NCBI GenBank assembly: GCA_045658305.1
Contig: JAZOUT010000073.1
Span: forward strand, 1 to 9,131
Source of the DNA: Aphodosoma sp045658305
Lineage (GTDB): Bacteria; Bacteroidota; Bacteroidia; Bacteroidales; Paludibacteraceae
Length of the DNA stretch: 9,131 nt
Direction: 5' to 3'
Part shown: piece after piece, positions 6,398 through 9,131 of the stretch
How positions within the stretch are numbered: position 1 is the stretch's first letter
Layout: every line of letters begins with the position of its first letter
Made by a program: the position numbers and the translations under genes
The notes under the pieces: generated by a model
Database searches by the model: none
What the model was told of the DNA's origin: nothing
Seen by the model: only the letters and a program-made list of their open reading frames with translations

Positions 6398-7251
6398 TAG
6401 TTAACTTTTTCGTTTTTTTGTAATATAGTAAATGCAGTAATTCGTATTACACAACTAATTTTGAGTATCGTATTTGCTATTGTTAGTTGAGTTTGGGTAT
6501 TGTTTTTAAGGTAAAACTTTTTGCGCGATTCGAAAAATAGTTTAAGCTTTTGTGTCCGAGAGGATAAAGTTTGGCTTTCGAGATGTACTATTTTTGCTGA
6601 TGGTAGGTTATATATTTTATATCCTAAATTTTTAAGTCTGTATTGTAAGTCAGTTTCTTCGAAATACATAAAGAAATCTTCGTCAAATCCATTTAATTTA
6701 TTGAATAGTTCATTATGTATCATCAAGTCAGCTCCTGTTATGAAGGCCACTTCTTTAGGTGTTGTAGTAAAGTTGTGTTCGTGTGAGTTGCGATATTTTA
6801 TTTTTAGTGGTATGTTGCAAAGAAATGCAGATATTTCATCTTTTATTGAAGGCATCAACATCCAATAAGATAAGGTTGGTTTGTTGTTTGCCGAGAACAA
6901 ATTGGCTCCACATGTCAGGATATTGTGTTCTTTTGCAAAATCTAATAATTGGCTTATTGCGTTGTTTATTAGGTAAGTATCAGGGTTTAAAAAGAATAGA
7001 TATTCTCCTGTAGCATATTTTGCGCCGAGATTATTGCCTTTGCCAAATCCAAGGTTAGTGTCAGATTCTATTAGTATGATGTTGTTTGTAGTGCAAAGTG
7101 TTTTTAATTTGTTTTTGTCTTCTTGTTGTGAGTTGTTGTCAACAACTATTATTTCGTATGATATGCCTTTAGTCAATTCAATTATACTTTTTATTGAATT
7201 GGCAATAAGGTTACTACTATTGTAATTTACGTATATAATAGATACGTCCAT
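6367..7251 (-). CDS. GT2 glycosyltransferase, WbbL (rhamnosyltransferase)-like
   Basis: This 294-residue GT-A fold family 2 enzyme resembles WbbL-type O-antigen and cell-wall transferases. Motifs in order are VSIIYVNYNS (3-12), IIVVDNNS (34-41), NLGFGKGNNLG (66-76), FLNPDT (87-92) in the metal-site position, ITGADLMI (171-178) and GFDEDFFMYFEETDLQYR (188-205) with the catalytic acidic cluster, then HLES (223-226). The C-terminal 60 residues are basic with a mildly hydrophobic stretch (about 257-278) that may touch the membrane. It probably adds one sugar to the lipid-linked repeat unit; rhamnose is a family-based guess only. The start at 7251 follows the stop of the EpsG-like gene after a single base, and its 3' end overlaps the next gene, so it sits inside the operon core. 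Compared with the other WbbL-like protein (1811-2575) it shares motif order, but the DNA is more AT-rich and NPD replaces NSD. Confidence 0.92.
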   Translation of the reverse strand: MDVSIIYVNYNSSNLIANSIKSIIELTKGISYEIIVVDNNSQQEDKNKLKTLCTTNNIILIESDTNLGFGKGNNLGAKYATGEYLFFLNPDTYLINNAISQLLDFAKEHNILTCGANLFSANNKPTLSYWMLMPSIKDEISAFLCNIPLKIKYRNSHEHNFTTTPKEVAFITGADLMIHNELFNKLNGFDEDFFMYFEETDLQYRLKNLGYKIYNLPSAKIVHLESQTLSSRTQKLKLFFESRKKFYLKNNTQTQLTIANTILKISCVIRITAFTILQKNEKVNYWKTILKQCS

Positions 7252-7252
7252 T

Positions 7253-8434
7253 TTATTCTTTTTGATATTCTGTATCCCAGAATAATTGAGCTTTCTTTAG
7301 ATTTTTTGTTTTTATATTTTGTTCGTTATCATTTAGTAGTTGGAAGATAGTTGAAGTTTCGGCTATTCCACTTTTAAGATTAGCATTGCCGAAGTATAAA
7401 TTTTTTAGGCTTACGGCGAATAGACAATATATAAAAACGACAGTTAATTGTTTTGTTAGTAGATGTTTTTTTGGAGAGTTGTAACATATTGTTATTGCGT
7501 ATACTACGATAATGGGAATAAAATAAGAGCGAAGGCGATTAATGAAGAACCAATATTGGTAGAATAGTGCAATAACAATTAAACCGCAAATTGTGATTAT
7601 ATGCCATGTTTTTAGTTTTTGTGATTTGTAGAAATAGAAGTAAATACTATAACTAACTATCAAATATATTAAAAATACAACTTGAAATCGTTGTTCTATT
7701 ATAAGGTGTTTTTGTATTGATTCTAAAACTTCTGCATTAAATGGGAGTAATTGGCTTGTTGTAAGTAGTAATGATTTTAGCGGAATTAAAATGAATGCGA
7801 ATAGGAAAAGTATTGAGATAGCAAAGAAATTATTGTCTTGTTTGAAGTATGAGATAATTAGTCCGATAAGTGATATTCCATAGATGATGATTGCGGATTT
7901 GTGAGTTATTATAGAAAGAAATGCGAATATTAGAAGTGTTACATATTGTTTTTTTTCGATAGATAAGATACTTATAATGAAGAAGGATACGGCTAAACAT
8001 TGGCGGAATTCGAAAAAAATAAGATTTGTTTGAAGGAAAATAATAGAAAATAGGGCGAATGTTTTAAATGCGGTTAGTTTGCGTAATAGTGAATGTAGAG
8101 TTGTGAAGTATATGATGGTTATGGATGCAGTCATTGCCCAAAAACTTAGCCTGAGCCAATGCTTGCATATTGAAATGTATATTAAAAATCCGATTTCGTA
8201 ATCAGATGTGTTTGGTGTGAATAAAAGTTCTTTAAGTGGTTTTATGTTTTCGTACATAGGGACATAGATTGCTATGTCTGGGCCGAAATAATACTTGATT
8301 GCAACTAAAAAAGCTGTTATTAGTATTGAAAGTTGGTATAGTTGGTTGTTTAAGTTTTTTGCATTAGGGTATAACAATTCGATGAACGATAGTCCACAGA
8401 GTATTGATATAGTAACGCAAATAATGTTAAACAT
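7253..8434 (-). CDS. EpsG/Wzy-like polysaccharide polymerase, multi-pass membrane protein
   Basis: The 393-residue protein is strongly hydrophobic with roughly ten or more predicted membrane segments by eye, so it sits in the cytoplasmic membrane. Features fitting the EpsG family are YYFGPDIAIYVPMYENI (48-64, a G-x-D-x3-Y type loop), YEIGFLIY (79-86), FEFRQCLAVSFF (141-152) with the conserved RQ pair, ITHKSAIIIYG (176-186) with the family-like H-x-S-A, and NRLRSYF (299-305) near the last helices. The soluble C-terminal tail (about 350-393) is charged. The usual role is polymerising lipid-linked repeat units made by the neighbouring transferases; the alternative is a ligase or another Wzy-like protein, since these share little sequence. 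It is the first gene of the operon; the start codon lies 20 nt after the T-tract of the rpsP terminator. DNA is very AT-rich (18% G+C over 7621-7680). Confidence 0.82.
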   Translation of the reverse strand: MFNIICVTISILCGLSFIELLYPNAKNLNNQLYQLSILITAFLVAIKYYFGPDIAIYVPMYENIKPLKELLFTPNTSDYEIGFLIYISICKHWLRLSFWAMTASITIIYFTTLHSLLRKLTAFKTFALFSIIFLQTNLIFFEFRQCLAVSFFIISILSIEKKQYVTLLIFAFLSIITHKSAIIIYGISLIGLIISYFKQDNNFFAISILFLFAFILIPLKSLLLTTSQLLPFNAEVLESIQKHLIIEQRFQVVFLIYLIVSYSIYFYFYKSQKLKTWHIITICGLIVIALFYQYWFFINRLRSYFIPIIVVYAITICYNSPKKHLLTKQLTVVFIYCLFAVSLKNLYFGNANLKSGIAETSTIFQLLNDNEQNIKTKNLKKAQLFWDTEYQKE

Positions 8435-8454
8435 AATAGGATTGTTTTTGTAGT

Positions 8455-8485
8455 AAAAAAGCCCGAAAAGTGCTTTCGGGCTTTT
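8455..8485 (-). terminator. Intrinsic terminator after rpsP
   Basis: An 8-bp GC-containing inverted repeat (GCCCGAAA 8461-8468 with TTTCGGGC 8474-8481) is lengthened by A:T pairs on the outside (8457-8460 with 8482-8485) around a 5-nt loop. On the minus strand it is followed by six T residues (8460-8455), a classic rho-independent terminator 39 nt past the rpsP stop codon. Only 20 nt separate its end from the start codon of the EpsG-like gene, leaving little room for a separate downstream promoter. Confidence 0.92.
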
Positions 8486-8524
8486 ATGTTTTGCTTAAAG
8501 CAATTATTCGTATTGCTACGATAA

Positions 8525-9067
8525 TTATTCAGCAACAGGTGCTTCTGTTGCTTCAGCAGCAGCTTCTTCAGCAGCAGCTTTAGCTTCAGCTTCTTGAGCA
8601 GCGAGTGCTTCAGCTTTTTTCTTAGCGATTTCTTCAGCTTTAGCTTTGTTAGATGCTTTTTCAGCTTCGAGACGAGCTTTCATTGTAGCAGCTTTAGCGT
8701 CAGCTTCTTTTTTAACGATAGCTTCAACAGCTTTAGTTTTGTTAGCTTTCCAAGCTTCGAAACGTTTCTCAGCTTCAGCTTCGTTGAATGCGCCTTTTTG
8801 TACACCACCGAGGAGGTGTTTTTTCAAAAGCACACCTTCGCCTGAAAGGATGTTGCGAACTGTGTCAGTTGATTGTGCACCGCACATTACCCAATAGAGA
8901 GCGCGTTCGAAGTTAAGATCGATAGCTGCTGGGTTAGTGTTTGGGTTGTAAGAACCGATACGTTCTACAAAACGTCCATCACGTGGAGCACGTGAATCAG
9001 CGATAACAATGTGGTAGTAGGCATACCCTTTACGACCATTGCGTTGCAATCTAATTTTAGTTGCCAT
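8525..9067 (-). CDS. rpsP: 30S ribosomal protein bS16 with extended C-terminal tail
   Basis: bS16 binds 16S rRNA in the body of the 30S subunit and aids its assembly. The core spans about residues 1-85 with KIRLQRNGRK (4-13), IADSRAPRDGRFVERIGSYN (22-41) and AQSTDTVRNILS (64-75), all family hallmarks. The protein is 180 residues, about twice the usual 80-90, because of a C-terminal extension (about 90-180) rich in Ala, Lys and Glu that should form a long charged helix or coiled coil ending in an acidic AEATEAPVAE. Such tails are known in Bacteroidota. A 15-bp tandem repeat encodes part of the tail. It starts with MATKIRLQRN after a 64-nt A-rich leader and ends in a strong terminator, so it appears to form its own transcript here. 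Codon use is less AT-biased than in the glycan genes, fitting high expression. It has no link in function with the glycan cluster. Confidence 0.97.
   Translation of the reverse strand: MATKIRLQRNGRKGYAYYHIVIADSRAPRDGRFVERIGSYNPNTNPAAIDLNFERALYWVMCGAQSTDTVRNILSGEGVLLKKHLLGGVQKGAFNEAEAEKRFEAWKANKTKAVEAIVKKEADAKAATMKARLEAEKASNKAKAEEIAKKKAEALAAQEAEAKAAAEEAAAEATEAPVAE
8551..8580. repeat. rpsP: 15-bp perfect tandem repeat inside the rpsP tail
   Basis: CTTCAGCAGCAGCTT is present twice in tandem (8551-8565 and 8566-8580). In frame it encodes a repeated Ala-Ala-Ala-Glu-Glu type unit near residues 163-173 of bS16. Because the unit is 15 bp, slippage would change tail length by five residues without breaking the frame. 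Confidence 0.8.
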
Positions 9068-9120
9068 TCTTTTTCTTTGATTTTTAATTTGTTAATACCT
9101 AAAATGCTTTTTCTCGAAAA

Positions 9121-9131
9121 GCGGTGCAAAG
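9121..9131 (-). promoter_or_regulatory. Probable partial -7 promoter element of rpsP
   Basis: Read on the minus strand the window begins CTTTGCACCGC. TTTG (9130-9127) matches the second half of the Bacteroidetes -7 element TAnnTTTG; the TA half would lie just outside the window. Transcription would then start shortly after, giving an A-rich rpsP leader of about 50-60 nt. The call rests on family knowledge and half a motif. Confidence 0.4.

Noticed and set aside
8594..8897. Plus-strand open frames opposite rpsP
   Set aside because: They are antisense shadows of the Ala/Lys/Glu-rich repeat codons and show only Ser/Phe- or Ala-rich low-complexity sequence.

Overview
The window looks like a chromosomal segment from an AT-rich member of the Bacteroidota, probably order Bacteroidales. 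The basis is the ribosomal protein bS16 with a long Ala/Lys/Glu-rich C-terminal tail, the style of the branched-chain aminotransferase, a WbqC-like protein, A-rich leaders with no clear Shine-Dalgarno sequences, and a TTTG sequence upstream of rpsP that fits the Bacteroidetes -7 promoter element. The genus cannot be fixed from sequence reading alone. All ten genes lie on the minus strand, so transcription runs from high to low coordinates.

Layout in transcription order: rpsP (9067-8525) is closed by a strong intrinsic terminator (8485-8455). Only 20 nt after that hairpin a tightly packed surface-glycan operon begins. It holds an EpsG/Wzy-like multi-spanning membrane protein (8434-7253), a WbbL-like GT2 glycosyltransferase (7251-6367), a GT4-type glycosyltransferase (6397-5357), two more GT2 enzymes (5357-4623 and 4638-3880) and UDP-galactopyranose mutase glf (3880-2771). 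These six genes are joined by a 1-base gap, TAATG stop/start overlaps or short overlaps, which argues for one coupled transcript. After a 195-bp spacer with repeats come another WbbL-like GT2 gene (2575-1811), a WbqC-like protein (1793-1161) and ilvE (1142-120). A near-perfect intrinsic terminator (99-66) ends the series.

The middle genes probably build and polymerise a cell-surface polysaccharide containing galactofuranose: Glf makes UDP-Galf, five glycosyltransferases assemble the repeat unit on a lipid carrier at the cytoplasmic membrane, and the EpsG-like protein may polymerise it. No flippase, initiating sugar-phosphate transferase, chain-length regulator or export protein is present, so those must come from elsewhere. 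The cluster is bracketed by housekeeping genes. Its upstream part (about 4.6-8.4 kb) looks clearly more AT-rich than glf, the last GT2 gene, ilvE and rpsP, which suggests separate acquisition.

I see no phage, transposase, CRISPR, defence or RNA gene. The least explained pieces are the 195-bp spacer with a duplicated 19-bp hairpin-like element, an A9 tract at the start of glf, the terminator squeezed against the operon start, and the WbqC-like protein of unknown activity. I do not see convincing evidence of a wholly new biological system.
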